DNA of 64,000 nucleotides, from NCBI GenBank assembly GCA_036346395.1, contig CM070596.1, forward strand, positions 26,450,177 through 26,514,176, given 5' to 3'. Both the position numbers and the translations under genes were made by a program. The notes under the pieces were generated by a model that made no database searches, was not told the origin of the DNA, and saw nothing but the letters and a program-made list of their open reading frames with translations. Origin of the DNA: Hsuehochloa calcarea (taxonomy: Eukaryota; Streptophyta; Magnoliopsida; Poales; Poaceae). Positions 1 through 11,824 of the stretch are shown here, in pieces (within the stretch, counting starts at the first letter, position 1; the number at the start of each line of letters is the position of its first letter).

Positions 1-2075
1 GTTCGGATTGATCTTGTTCCGGGAACTCGGCCTTTGTCCAAGTCTCCTTACCTTTTGGCTCGGCCATTTCAGGAAGAATTGAAGAATCAATTGGACGACC
101 TGCTGTCCAAAGGTATGATTCAGCGGAGCGTTTCGCCTTGGGGAGCGCCTGTTCTCTTTATTAAGAAGAAAGATGGCGGTGGCGCATGTGCATAGATTAT
201 CGAGCGCTTAATCGAGCGACGGTGAAGAACAAATATTCTTTGCCTCGCATTGATGACCTTTTCGACCGATTGAAAGGAGCTAAGATATTTTCTAAGATTG
301 ATCTCGATCGGGTTATAATCGATTCGAGTTCGTGGCGGGATATTGAGAAAACGGCTTTCTCTACGGTATGGTCATTATGAGTATAAAGTTATGTCTTTTG
401 GACTAACGAATGCTCCTGCAGATTTCATGGAAGCCATGAGCGATTATCTTTGCATCAATACCTTGATGATTTCGTTGTGGTATTCATAGATGATATCTTG
501 ATTTATTCCAAGGCAGAGGATGATCACACCCACCATTTGCGGTTGGTACTTGAAACTTTAAGAGAGAATCAATTCTATGCCAAGTCAAGAAATGTGAGTT
601 CGGATTTGGAAGTTGGATTTTGGGTCATGTTATTAATCGAAGGGTATTTGATTGATCCTAGTAAGATTTCGACGGTGGTTGAGTGGAAGAGACCAACCAA
701 TGTTAAAGAAGTAAGGAGTTTTACGGGATTAGTGGCTATTACGGCGTTTTGTGGAGGGTTTTTCAACCATTGCTAAACCGATGTCGATTGACACGAAAAG
801 GTGTTAGGTTCCATTGGTCCGCGCTTGTGAGCGCAGCTTTTGCTCTTTGAAAGACAGATTAGTGGCTGCTCCAATTCTTACTCTTCCTGAGCCTGGGAAG
901 AGATTCACTATCTATTCAGATGCGTCCATAGTTGGACTTGGTTGTGTACTCATGTAGGATGGTAAAGTGATTGCCTATGCATCGAGGCAATGAAGAAGCA
1001 TGAGCAATTATCCCACCCATGATCTAGAGCTTGCTGCGTTGATTCACGCTTTGAAGATCTGGCGTCATTATTTGTATGGCGAATCTTGTGATGTGTTCAC
1101 TGACCACAAGAGCCTGAAATACATCTTCACCCAGAAGGACTTGAACTTGAGACAGAGGAGATGGCTAGAGTTGATCAAAGACTATGATCTTACTATTCAA
1201 GACCATCCGGCAAGGCTAATGTGGTAGCCGATGCCTTGAGTCGCAAGGCGACACCTCCTATCCTCGATTGTCTTATTGCGACTTTGGCGTATGGATATTT
1301 CTTTACGCTGCGGGTACCGCATGCATCGAGACTTCGATTGATTTTAGAGTCGACCCTTCCGGATCGGTGCGAGTAGCACAACAGCAAGATCAGATGTTCC
1401 AACGAGTGAGGAAGCGTGGCGCTGAGGGCAAGCGAGGTCGCCGGTGTGGACAACTTTGATTCTTTGCGATTTAAAGGGCGCTTTGTGTGCCACGAGTCTC
1501 GAGTTAAATCGGAGATTTTGAAAGAGGCCCATCGTACCCCTTATACCGTACATCTGGTGAGACCAAGATGTACAAAGATTTAAAGAAAAGTTTACGGTGG
1601 AAACGGATGAAAATTGATATCGCGCGATATGTGGCTTCTTGTGGAGTGTGCCCGTAGGTCAAGGTGAGCACAAGCGACCAGCGGGTATTGCAACCCTTAG
1701 AGGTACCAGTTTGGCCATGGGACGATATATCTATGGATTTTGTGGTTGGTTTACCTCGCACGCAATGAGGAAAGGATGCTATTTGGGTAATTGTGGACCG
1801 GTTCGATGAAAGTCTCGCACATTTCATTCCTATTCGTACAACCAATTCGACAGCGATTTGGCTCCTCTTTATGTACGAAATCGTGCGTTTGCGGAGTGCC
1901 AAAGACCATTGTTTCGACCGAGGCGCCAAGTTCGTTTCCAAATTCAGGAAAGTTTGCGAGTGCATTGGGCACACAACTCCGTCTTAGCACGACCTTTCAT
2001 CCCAGACATGATGGGTCGTCTGGCGCACCATTCGGACTTTAGAAGACATGCTCGGTGTTGTGTTTTATCCTGGAA
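1..2075 (+). pseudogene. Ty3 pol fragment: RT, RNase H, integrase
   Basis: Degenerate pol. RT begins at the edge, with the palm around 186-340 (CIDYRALNRATVKNKYSLPRI) and the YLDDFVVVFIDDILIYSK region near 450-520, so the conserved aspartates are still readable. RNase H is at about 1000-1227 (THDLELAALIHALKIWRHYL, then FTDHKSLKYIF). The integrase core is near 1735-2000 (DISMDFVVGLPRT, VDRF, HFIPIRTTNS). Each block lies in a different frame with in-frame stops between, so at least five frame breaks are needed to join them. The coding homology stops abruptly after the integrase motif CVLSWKGKW at about 2078, where other copies continue. It cannot make a functional polyprotein. Confidence 0.85.
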
Positions 2076-2082
2076 AGGTAAA

Positions 2083-2094
2083 TGGTATCAGAGC
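2083..2094 (+). other. Displaced primer-binding-site motif
   Basis: TGGTATCAGAGC, the initiator-Met tRNA complement normally found just 3' of a 5' LTR, sits here 5 bp after the truncated integrase coding sequence and about 190 bp before the 3' LTR. The following 190 bp is GC-rich and leader-like. This suggests a deletion or template-switch joined pol to the leader. Confidence 0.55.
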
Positions 2095-2287
2095 ATCAAC
2101 CTTCGCTGCACGGGCGCGTGCGGGACAGGGGCGCGGGCATATGGCGCATGGCGCATGTGGGCCCGGAGTGGACACATGGCATGGCATATGTGCCGACCTT
2201 TGGGCGCACGGACGTGTACGAGAAGTGGTTACGGGCATTTACAGCGTCTGTGTATCTTCTTCGAGGCGTCGACCCTTAAGGGGTGAA

Positions 2288-2537
2288 TGTAATACCCCGG
2301 CCTGCTCGTAGCATGGCCCATGTGGCCCATGAGGAGTTGTGTGGTGGGATTAGTCCCACATTGCTTGTCTCAAGTGAGTTGTACTAGTATATAATGCCTG
2401 TTGGATCCAAACGTAGCACCTCCGGGTTAACCCTTTTACGCGAAGCGAGGACGAAAGTGTAAGTGAGGTGCTATGTGTGGGCGGGTCCGCCCCACGGTGG
2501 GCTGGGCATTGAGCCGATTTTGGGTCAGGGTGTTACA
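2288..2537 (+). repeat. 3' LTR (250 bp) of the left-edge Ty3 element
   Basis: Starts TGTAATACCCC directly after a polypurine stretch and ends GGGTGTTACA. It contains a TATA-like AGTATATAATG near 2387. Short for a Ty3 LTR compared with the 2.1-2.4 kb LTRs of its relatives in this window. Confidence 0.75.
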
Positions 2538-5500
2538 GATAACCTCTATCTATGAAATTATTCTATGATCGTCATGAGATGATCCGATATAAATATATAT
2601 ATTCATAATTGATTGCATTAGTTATGCGTTTCGCTAGCGGGCGTTGATCAGTTGAGTTCGTGGTTGATGTCCTGGGTTTTGCCAGGCTACACCACTGTTT
2701 GTAGTATGATATTAGAGAACTTCTTACCTCTGTTCCATAAGCTCTGTATTGAGCATGAGCTCATTGATGAACTTGTTACCTTTCTCAAACTGATATCTGG
2801 TTTCTTGGTTGTGGTTCTTGGCAGTTCGTGAATTCTTTTGAAATTGGGGTTTTAATGAAGAAGGCAAGCTCCAGCAGTTCTCTGATTCGTTATTTGAAAT
2901 AAATATTGCCCTTTCGACTATTGTGATATTTCTGCTCCACGTGAGTATAGTTCAAATGCAAGATTCCTCTTTTCACAAAAGACTTGTTTTACCCCTGTTG
3001 GAGAAATTTACCTCATTCGTTCGTTTGGAATCTCGGTATTGGACGACTTCTTTTGCAAGTTCTTTATCAAGTGTGTATTGATCTTACATATTTCTCTTGG
3101 GCTGCTTTAGTACGTCGTTCTCTTCCTTGATTTTCGAATTTGACAAATTCTTGTCCGGTGGCGATTGATGAATTTCTCTTGGGTTCATGATGTTGGTAGA
3201 CGAGTTTAAATAGGCCTTTAATGGTACTCCGAAAATATTATTATTTTTTTCGATTGTCGAATTGTTTTTACTACGAATGATCTTTGTAAATTGGCAACAT
3301 TGATATTTTCATGGTTGTTCTTTCTTTCTCATTGGAAAAGAGCGACTCATTTACTCGTTTGATGGTTTACCTAATGAGAATTCTTGTTGCAAGTTCGTTA
3401 ACACGAGAAAGCTTTGGCTCAATGTATTCCTTTTGGAACCATCTGCTTGTTGAAATTTGATGCATCTATTTTCTGAAGAAAAGCGTTAAAACCCTTTTGG
3501 AGTGCTTGGTTATGCTTAAGTCGGGGGTTGTACCCAAACAAAGATTGTGGGCTACGGGTTTCTATTAGACCCTATTTGTTTTTCAAAATAGTTTCTTGCT
3601 TTTAAATTCTTGAGCTCTCATTCTTTGTTTGTGAACGTTATTTTTGACAAGATCGATCTCCTTATGTTAGCCCTATCTCTCTTGTTGATAAGGGCAGCTC
3701 GGTTATCCGTTTGACAGTTCGGAGAATGAAAATTTCCTTTCACAAAGTTCATTGAAGAAATTTCGACTATGTTCATTTCTTTGGAATATTTGGAGTGTTG
3801 GAGTTTAGAACCTCCCTTTGGAAAAGAAAAGTGTGAAACCCCTTTCTCTAGAGTTTTGAAGTCTTTGGGTGTGGCGTTTGTTCAACTTTGTGGTTTCGTG
3901 CGAATTCTTTTCTAGAACAAGTTGTTATTATAATTCCATGTGATGCTGAAAATTTTTATGACCCGATTTATCATGTTTCCTTTAGAAGGTTTATTGACAC
4001 GATCAGTAATGTGAGAGTAAGGTTGATTCTTTTGTAGAGAAATAAGTTTGACCACCTTCTTGATGTTTCCAAAATGATTCAATTTCGAGTTTTGTGTTCA
4101 TGACCTATTGGAGGTCCCAATTTATTATGATAAACGAAGTTTGCCACGTAAAACGATTTGTGCAGAGTTATAATGGTTCTTCAGTGATGCGATCGTTTTG
4201 ATCTTGAATGATCGTTGTTCTTATCTGTAAAGATCCGACATTCTCTTCTTGTGAGGCTCATGTTTTCAATTGTGGACTCCACCTATGTTCAATGAGTTCA
4301 TTGCGTAATTGGTTTTCCTCTTGGTTCTGTGTTCACTGCGAGTGGTAAGCAATTCTCTAGTTGGTGAAGATCGTTTCTATTTGCCTCTTCTTTTGAGAAA
4401 GAATCAACCCATTCTTTCCACGTGGGTCTTTCGAAATACTTTCTAAATGTTGTAGTGAGTTTGATGTTGATACATGTGGAAATTTTATCGCCCTTGGTGA
4501 TATCGCTTAACATGAGAATACTTCGAGTTTAGTTTTCGTGACCTTTTGGGAGTTCATGAATCATCTGGAAACTGAAAATATTTTGGGTAACTTAAGGTAT
4601 AGGATTATCCTATTGCTTCTTAAGAGTTTCGTGTGATTTAGCCCTAGAGGCTCCTTGGTTTGGGTTCGCTAAGAGAGGTTACAATCAAAGTAAATTATCG
4701 TCGATTCGTTGAGAATCCGCTTGTTTTCTCTGAAGTCTTGTAAAGGGAAATGCTTTGAATTTTGTGGCTGAAGGCATTTGGATCTCATGTTTCATGAGTA
4801 GATAAACTGTTCCGAACAAATTTGGCGGGTTGAAAAATGTTATTGGTTCTTAAGTAGTTCCGTGGATTGGACTAAAGAACTTACCTTGTTCATGTGGCAA
4901 GGTGTTATTCGTTCAAGGACTAATTGTTGTGTTAAAGGAAAGGGCAGAGAAGTAGTCATTAGTCCGAGTCAAGTTTTGTAACTTGAGGTTTTTAAAACAT
5001 GCCTAAATTTTCTGCCCTTTTCACTCCAAAGATTTCGAGTTTCAATCGTAATGTCGTTTTCTTATCGGTTGTTATTTGCTATTATCTTCTGAGGAATGTG
5101 TTCCCTCAACTACGAACTTAGTTTTCGTTTTCTATGATCACCTTTAGCAGAATATTTCTTTTGGTTTCTTGGCCGCCGTGGTGAGCAACGCTTCCCTGTA
5201 TGAATGAACTTGTTTTTGTTCGCCTCTTCCTTTTGAGAAAGAATCACAGTTTTGTGTTGCGAAGTGTTTGCAAGGTGAAAGTTTGGCAACTGTTTGGTGG
5301 TGGATGAGTAATCGTAGCGACGATATTTTGCTACCAAGTTATCGGAGGAGTAGTAGAATGTGAAATAGTTTTGATCTGTATCCCTTGGAGGGAAATTGAT
5401 TCACCTGAGATGTTTGACTTCGAAGTAAGTCTGAAAAGTGTTACGGCTGATTAACACCTGGTATAGTGAAATTCTAGAACTTCAATTCAGGATTGAAAGG

Positions 5501-6363
5501 TTGGTGATTATCGGAGGTATGGAAACCTTCATTGAATTTTTAGAGTAACACAATTGGATAGCATTGCGAGATGGTGTGGGTGATTTCTGATGATGTCAAT
5601 GAGTGAGTATGTTAGTATGGTGGTAATGTTGGAGATTTAATTCGATGATTTCACAATCGGTTATAAGAGCAATCCGTTGTAGATGTTTTGGAAGTTGGAT
5701 CTGGGCTGTGCATTTTTATGCTAGACCATTGGTCACGCGATGATTGTGCGTAGAGGAAGTGGGATAATAAAGTTTCCTGAGCAATGAATGGTCATTGATA
5801 GAACTCTTCTGATGTAATACATGTCCATGCGTGCTAAGGATCTTGAATTGTAGTTATTGGAAATTGAAGGTAATGTGATTGCCTACTACTGTGGTGTTAT
5901 GGATGCCTTCAATCAAATCGATTTTGTATTACCTAGAGTATCCGGTAGATTTCATAGAGTCTCTTCACAATGGTGTGGATGATTTAATTCAGTTTGAGCA
6001 TGATTTGAGGATATTTAACTAAGAGGTTTAAGCTCGTGTGGTATGCGATGAAGTCAAATTCCAAGGTTCGAGAGAAATTTTATCCCTAGAAGAGAGAAAC
6101 TATGGAAAGAAATGTTCATCGGATAATTAGGTGTTTTCTTGATTCTCGTTTGAGTTTGGTATTGTTGACCGGTGTTTTCTGCAATTTGAGTTGAGGCTGT
6201 GTTGGCATGTAGATTCTTTCCAATTCGCATAAACCGCCGTTGTTTGGTTTGGGCGTTCCAGTAATTTCTCCTTTGGTTGTAGTGGTGTTCATTTGTAAAC
6301 TGCCTATTTAGAAAATGGATTTGTTTTGAGATGAATTGTCAAATTTAGAATTTAATCTTTTGG
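2538..6363. other. Unassigned AT-rich stretch, probably decayed retroelement
   Basis: No ORF of note and no recognised domain on either strand. A diverged repeat is visible: about 4315-4400 and 5150-5250 share a block ending in CTTTTGAGAAAGAATCA, roughly 840 bp apart. The right side runs without a visible boundary into the pol stub at 6364, so part of it may be the degraded internal region of the same Ty3 element. That is inference only. Confidence 0.35.
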
Positions 6364-6832
6364 TGGAGAGTTAGCATTGAGTGGACGCGATGAGGACTCT
6401 CTATTTTCAATTGATTCTCTTCGTTTTGAAAGTTGCGTAAATTAGAAAGTTGGTATTTCGCTTTGACCGTCTCTCGTATACGCCCAAGTACACAACGTCG
6501 GGTGTGTTCAGTGTTGAGTGGGCACCAACCATTCAAGGTTCGAGTTTTAGTTTAAGACGTTAACCATCGAGTAAGGTCTTACCTTCGATCCTCTTCGATG
6601 AGTGTACCTAGAAAGTTCAAGTTGATTGTTAGGTCGACGTTGCTTCACATCTTTGCTTTGTGGTTTCTCTATTCCAGAGAGAGGCCACTTGGGAGATAGA
6701 GTCTCGCATGCGCGAGCGCGATCGCACCGCTTGTTTACGTGCGTGTTAAATCCGTTGATTTCAACTCCTTGAAAATTCGTTCGGTATTAGTTGCGGTTAG
6801 AATTCGAGGTCGAATTCCGTTAAGGGGTAGAA
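6364..6832 (+). pseudogene. Ty3 pol 3' stub (integrase tail/chromodomain) and PPT
   Basis: Homologous to 8976-9455. Near 6655-6715 one frame reads QREATWEIESRMRER, the end of a chromodomain-type integrase tail; the minus-strand element at 21607-32080 has the same motif in the same place. It ends with the polypurine stretch TTAAGGGGTAGAA immediately before LTR A. Upstream coding sequence is not recognisable. Confidence 0.6.
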
Positions 6833-8975
6833 TGTAATACAGAAGGTGATTCGCTTATTAGAAGAAGTTTGGAGAGGGAGCTAATCGAAAAACCGTAATC
6901 ATCTTTTCACCGGGGTTTTCGTGATTTCACGGCAACTGGGCTCGGGCCACGGCCAGAGAGGGCCCATGTGGTGGCTGGCCATAAGGGGGGTTCCCACCCC
7001 AAACCCTAAACTCCACATTTCTCTCCCCTCCCCCTTTGGAGCCGTCGTCACCTTTCCCCATTGCTGTGCGCCGCCTTGTACGTCGATTTTGGGTAAGATT
7101 CGTTCGTTTTCTGTCCTGTCCATCTCTTAGAAAGTTGTAGGTATTGTTCTTAGCTTTCCATAGCCAGCGTTTAGGAGATATGATTTTTTTAGTGCGCGCT
7201 GTTCTGTCTGTCTGATGAGAAGGATCTGTCGGCTTGATCCTAGGTTTTGATTTAGTTAGAGGCATTTCCAGAACCTCCACCCAAATAAGTTATTGTAGCC
7301 CATTAAATTATCTTTCAAAGATGATAAAGATCATCTCCATTGGATCTGTATAATGAAAGTTATGATATTTTCTTTACCACTGTTCTGAATTCTGGGCAGA
7401 TAAATGTTAGCAATTTCATCTATTGTTTAGACTACTGTAGAGGCCGAATCTGGGGTTTTTCCCTTCTAGAGTTTTATTCCTGGGAACGTTAGCTTTCTTT
7501 TGGCACCAAGATCAAGAAAATCCGATCTGTAGTTTGGGAGATATGAATTTTTGATTGCGATCTGTTCAGTCTGCCTGAAAACTGGGGTCGAGAGGTTTGT
7601 CCTCGGTTTTGTTCAAATTAGGGCCGAATTAGAACCCTCACCCAACTAAGTTATTGTAGTTCTCGAATTTATCTTTCCAAGTTGATAAGGATCATTCTCA
7701 TTGGATCAGTAGGCTAAAAGTTACGCCGTTTTCTTTATTACTCATCTGTATTCTAGATAGACATAGATGGGTTGTGTTTAACTGATAATTAGCCCTCTGT
7801 TTTGGCCGAATCAGGGGATTCCGTCAACTAATGTTTTGTAGCCTGATCAGTTAAGAATCAGTGAGCACTGGTTTCATGTTTTTTAGAGTTACAGACAATT
7901 AATGGTGAATTTTCTCGTACGACTACTAGAAGTTAGGTAATCTGGACTTTTTGTGTAGAGGATCAAATTGAACCTTTTGTTTGGTTGGTTTGGTTAGAGA
8001 TTGTGGGAGGGCACGTGTAGCAATCGCTGCACTCGGTTGTCCTCATATCGATCATTTTATATTGTAGGCGGTGAAGCGGTGAGGAGAGGGGTACTTCGGT
8101 TCCTCCCAAACCGTCGCAGCCGCGGCAGGCAAGTAACTTGTATACTATGATTGATGCATTATGTGATGTGTGAATGAATGATTATATTTGTCCGTATTTG
8201 TAGATGAATGCCATGTGTATCTTTTCATTTATGAGTACTATTCAATCTTGCCATGGGATCACATCATGACATGCATAAATTACCTTTGTAAGACCCATCA
8301 ATTCCAGTATGGGCACTTGAAAATCCCATCAATTCCAGAATGGGTACGTGAGTCCACCATTCCAATGTGGGCCACATTACGTGAGTCCACCATTCCAATG
8401 TGGGCCACGTTGGACGGCCGTATGAAACGTTCTTCATACTGTTACTTTAAGTGAACACCAACAGGTGTTTCACTCGCTATACCGATATATGCTGCGATAT
8501 GTCCAATTCCTTCAATGCATCATTTCACTTCATCCATTCATAAAGTTGTTTCCAATCAATGTTCAAGTTATGATTGTGATAAATTGTTCATGGTATGTTT
8601 GATTGTTACATACAAGTACTTGCTGAGTCTTTGGCTCATTCTTGCTTTGTTGTTTTATTTAGGTAAATGACAAGGAAGAATGATCTCGTGGAGGGTAGTT
8701 CAACACGATGCACTCACTACCATAATCCAAATATTTTGAGAACTTTTATTGTCGTTATTTATGTCTGGTGTTGAATTGTAATAAGCCATTTTGGTCATAA
8801 CTACCGTATCCCTCTGAATTGTTTATTTCCATTCTGTTGATTAAACTTGATGATGAATCCTTGTTTCCGTATATCCTTATTAACTCCTTCACCTTGTCAT
8901 GCGTTTTGATGTTATTATTCTAAAGAGTAGTGATTGTAGGTGACATCTTGACTTCCTTATAGTCAGGGTGTTACA
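6833..8975 (+). repeat. LTR A of a chromodomain-type Ty3 family (2143 bp)
   Basis: Begins TGTAATACAG after the polypurine stretch and ends GGGTGTTACA at 8975. Shares most of its length with LTR B (9456-11824). Contains a GC-rich leader-like block (about 6940-7080), a candidate GC-AG intron (AG|GCAAGT at 8127, TTTAG ending 8662), mini-repeats at 8288-8413, and the hairpins GTATGAA/TTCATAC (8420-8439) and AGTGAACACC/GGTGTTTCACT (8450-8474), followed by TATACCGATATA. No PBS follows its 3' end, so it is not the 5' LTR of an intact element. Confidence 0.8.
8288..8413 (+). repeat. Mini-repeats with CCCAT...ATGGG stems inside LTR A
   Basis: Two units of the form CCCATCAATTCCAGNATGGG are followed by a 33-bp direct duplication (8348-8380 and 8381-8413) carrying CCACCATTCCAATGTGG. 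Each unit can fold into a short stem (CCCAT/ATGGG or CCAC/GTGG). The equivalent array in LTR B is at 11084-11200. Confidence 0.7.
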
Positions 8976-9455
8976 AGAGTTAACATTGCGTGGTTGCGAT
9001 GAGAACTCTCTATTTTTTTCAGTTGGATTCTCTTCATTTTCGGCAGTAGAAGAAATTAGGAAGCTGACTTATCGCTTTGACCGTCACGGGTACATACGCG
9101 AAGTACGCAACGTAAGGTGCATGCTGGTGCTGAGTGAGCAGCAGGACTACTCAAAGTTGGAGATTAAGTTAAAAACGTTGACCATCGAGTAAGGTCTTAC
9201 CTTCGATCCTCTTCTGATGAGTGTACCTAGAAAGTTCAAGTTGATTGTTAGGTCAGACATCGCTTCACATCTTTGCTTTGTGGTTTCTCTATTCCGAGAG
9301 AGAGGCCACTTGGGAGATAGAGTCTCGCATGCGCGAGCAAGATCCGCACTGCTCGCTTTACGTGCGTGTTTATCCTTGATAATTTCCAGGTGTAGTTTTT
9401 GTTCGAGTGGATTGGCCTGTAGATTCGAGGTCGAATCCTATTAAGTGGGGTAGAA
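8976..9455 (+). pseudogene. Second Ty3 pol 3' stub between LTR A and LTR B
   Basis: A 480-bp copy of the segment at 6364-6832. It starts directly at the end of LTR A with no primer binding site and ends with a polypurine stretch (AAGTGGGGTAGAA) before LTR B. The chromodomain-tail motif is readable near 9265-9340 (frame with RERGHLGD and its neighbour). Everything from PBS through most of pol is missing, so this is a deletion derivative. Confidence 0.65.
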
Positions 9456-11824
9456 TGTAATACCCCAGAAACGAAAAGAGTAAAGAATCGAATTGAGTAA
9501 TTTGAATAGAAGCCGGGGAAAGAAAAGACAATGAAAGGAGTAGAAATTCCTGAAAAATAGAAGGGGTTTTCCATAAACTCTCGACAACTGGGCACAGGCC
9601 ACGGCCGAGAGGGGCCCATGTGGTGGCCGGCCATAAGGGGGGGGGGGTTCCCACCCCCCAAACCCTAAACTCCACATTTCTCTCCCCCTCCCCCCTTTGG
9701 AGCCGCCGCCCCCCCTTCCCCCTTGCTATGCACCGCCTTGTGCATCTATTTTGGGTAAGATTCGTTCGTTTTCTGTCCTATCCATCTCTTAGAAAGTTGT
9801 AGGTATTGTTCTTAGATTTCCATAGCCACCGAGATCACGTGATTTAGGAGATATGATTTTTTTAGTGCGTGCTGCTCTGTCTGTCTGACGAGAAGGATCT
9901 GTCGGCTTGATCCTAGGTTTTGATTTAGTTAGATGAATTTCTAGAACCTCCACCCAAATAAGTTATTGTAGCCCTTTAAATTATCTTTCAAATCTGATAA
10001 AGATCATCTCCATTGGATCTGTATAATGAAAGTTATGATATTTTCTTTACCACTCGCTCAATTCTCAGGCAGATAAATGTTAGTGTTTTCATCTATTGTT
10101 TAGACTACTGTAGAGGACGAATCTGGGGTTTTGCCCTTCTAGAGTTTTATTCCTGGGAACATTAGCTTTCTTTTGGCACCAAGATCAGGAAAATCCGATC
10201 TGTAGTTTGGGAGATATGAATTTGTTATTACGAACTGTCCGGTCTGTCTGAAAACTGAGGTCAGTAGGTTTGTCCCTCGGTTTTGTTCAAATTAGGGGCC
10301 GAATCAGAACCTTCACCCAACTAAGTTATTTTATCCCTTAAAATTATCTTTCCAAGCTGATAAGAATCATTCTCATTGGATCAATAGGTTGAAAGTTACG
10401 CCATTTTCTTTATCTCTGATCTGTATTCTGGACAAACATAGATGGGTTATGTTTAGCTGATAATTAGCCCTCTGTTTTGGCCGAATCAGGGGATTCCGCC
10501 AACTAATGTTTTGTAGCCTGATCTGTTAAGATTCAGTGAGCACTGGTTTCAGGTCTTTTAGAGTTACAGATAATTAATGGTGAATTTTCTCGTACCGCTG
10601 CTCAGAAGGGCTGAAATCGTCAATAATTTATTTTCATTTTGGGTCTATGCGGTATATTGGATAGTCGGGGTTATTGTAGAACACCGGTAGCAGTGTTATA
10701 TCGTTGTTCTTATTTTGGGAACATGCTTGTGTAGGCGGCGAGGCATCATGTGTGGGAACACCTCCGTTGCCTACTAACGAGTCACAACGCGAAAGGCAAG
10801 TACTGTATGTTAACTGGTGTTGAATTCAAAGGAATGCATAATGATATGTTGTTTACATGAATGTTCTTGTGCTTTGTTCATGGTGTTGATATACTGCAAG
10901 TGACTAGTGTGGCCTTATTGGTACATTATGTTGAGTGTGAATACATACTTATACTTGTTTACACATGTTGTTGAATGCCATGTGTCTTTTCCACTAATGT
11001 GTATTATTCATTCATACCATGAGAAAACATCATGTTCATTCATAAAATTCATTATGACCACGGAAGTGGATTCTTTTGGTAAGTCCCATCAATTCCAGTA
11101 TGGGCATTTGAAAGACCCATCAATTCCAGCATGGGCATTTGAAAACCCACCCTTCCAATGTGGGTAGTGTTGACCACCATTCCAATGTGGCAACTTGGAC
11201 ACCCGTATGAAACGTTCTTCATATGGTGATTGGGTCCCCGTACTTTGTGAAGTACGGGCTTAAGTGAACACCGACGGTTGTATCACTCGCTATACCGGTA
11301 TATGCAGTCGATAAGTCCATATCTTCAATGCATTCTTACATTTCATCCATTCATGTATTCATTCCATACGTACATGTATGTGTTCCAATAATTGTTCGTA
11401 ATTCAACTGAATTGTGTTGTCCACTCCATGCTTGATTATTCTTATTTAGTACTTGCTGAGTCTTCGACTCACCCTTGCTTTATATGTTTTAATTAGGTAA
11501 TTGAGGAGGACGACAAGATGATTTGGTGGGGTAGTTCGGCACACTACACTTCACTTTTATCCAATCAGAACAATTATTCTTGCCATTCAGTCAAGTCAAA
11601 TTGTTGAAATAACTGCAGATTGTAATAATCCTATGTTAGTATCGTTTGACTGTCTGTGGTATTATGACCGTTTAACCATTCTTTACTATGATTCTAGTGA
11701 TCGTTCATTGTCTTTCCTTAGGAATTTATGTTGATTGAATCTGGATAGTCTAGTTTTAATGCTATGCATAGTAGTTTGATAGGTTTGCGTGATATTTTGG
11801 CTTCCGAATAGCCAGGGTGTTACA
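9456..11824 (+). repeat. LTR B of the same Ty3 family (2369 bp)
   Basis: TGTAATACCCC...GGGTGTTACA. Aligns along its length with LTR A but differs by small indels. The candidate leader intron runs 10796-11496 (AG|GCAAGT to AATTAG|G). It carries the best hairpin of the set: CCCGTACTT (11237-11245) pairs perfectly with AAGTACGGG (11250-11258) around loop TGTG. TATACCGGTATA follows at 11291-11302, and TGAGTC/GACTCA lies near 11457-11471. The mini-repeat array is at 11084-11200. Confidence 0.8.
11084..11200 (+). repeat. Mini-repeats with CCCAT...ATGGG stems inside LTR B
   Basis: CCCATCAATTCCAGTATGGG and CCCATCAATTCCAGCATGGG are followed by CCCACCCTTCCAATGTGGG and CCACCATTCCAATGTGG. Same array as in LTR A but with different unit boundaries, so it has been rearranged since the two LTRs split. 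Confidence 0.7.

Larger units (their letters stand above)
1..2537 (+). mobile_element. Ty3/gypsy LTR retrotransposon, 3' part, decayed
   Basis: Left edge of the window cuts into the element. Visible in order on the plus strand: reverse transcriptase, RNase H, integrase core, a primer-binding-site-like motif in an unexpected place (2083), a polypurine stretch (AAGGGGTGAA ending at 2287) and a 250-bp LTR. Many stops and frame changes make it non-coding today. The LTR termini TGTAATACCCC...GGGTGTTACA match in style the two other Ty3 families in the window, and the RNase H and integrase are close to those of the minus-strand element at 21607-32080. I infer the same broad chromovirus-like group. 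The 5' LTR and any TSD are outside the window. Confidence 0.85.
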
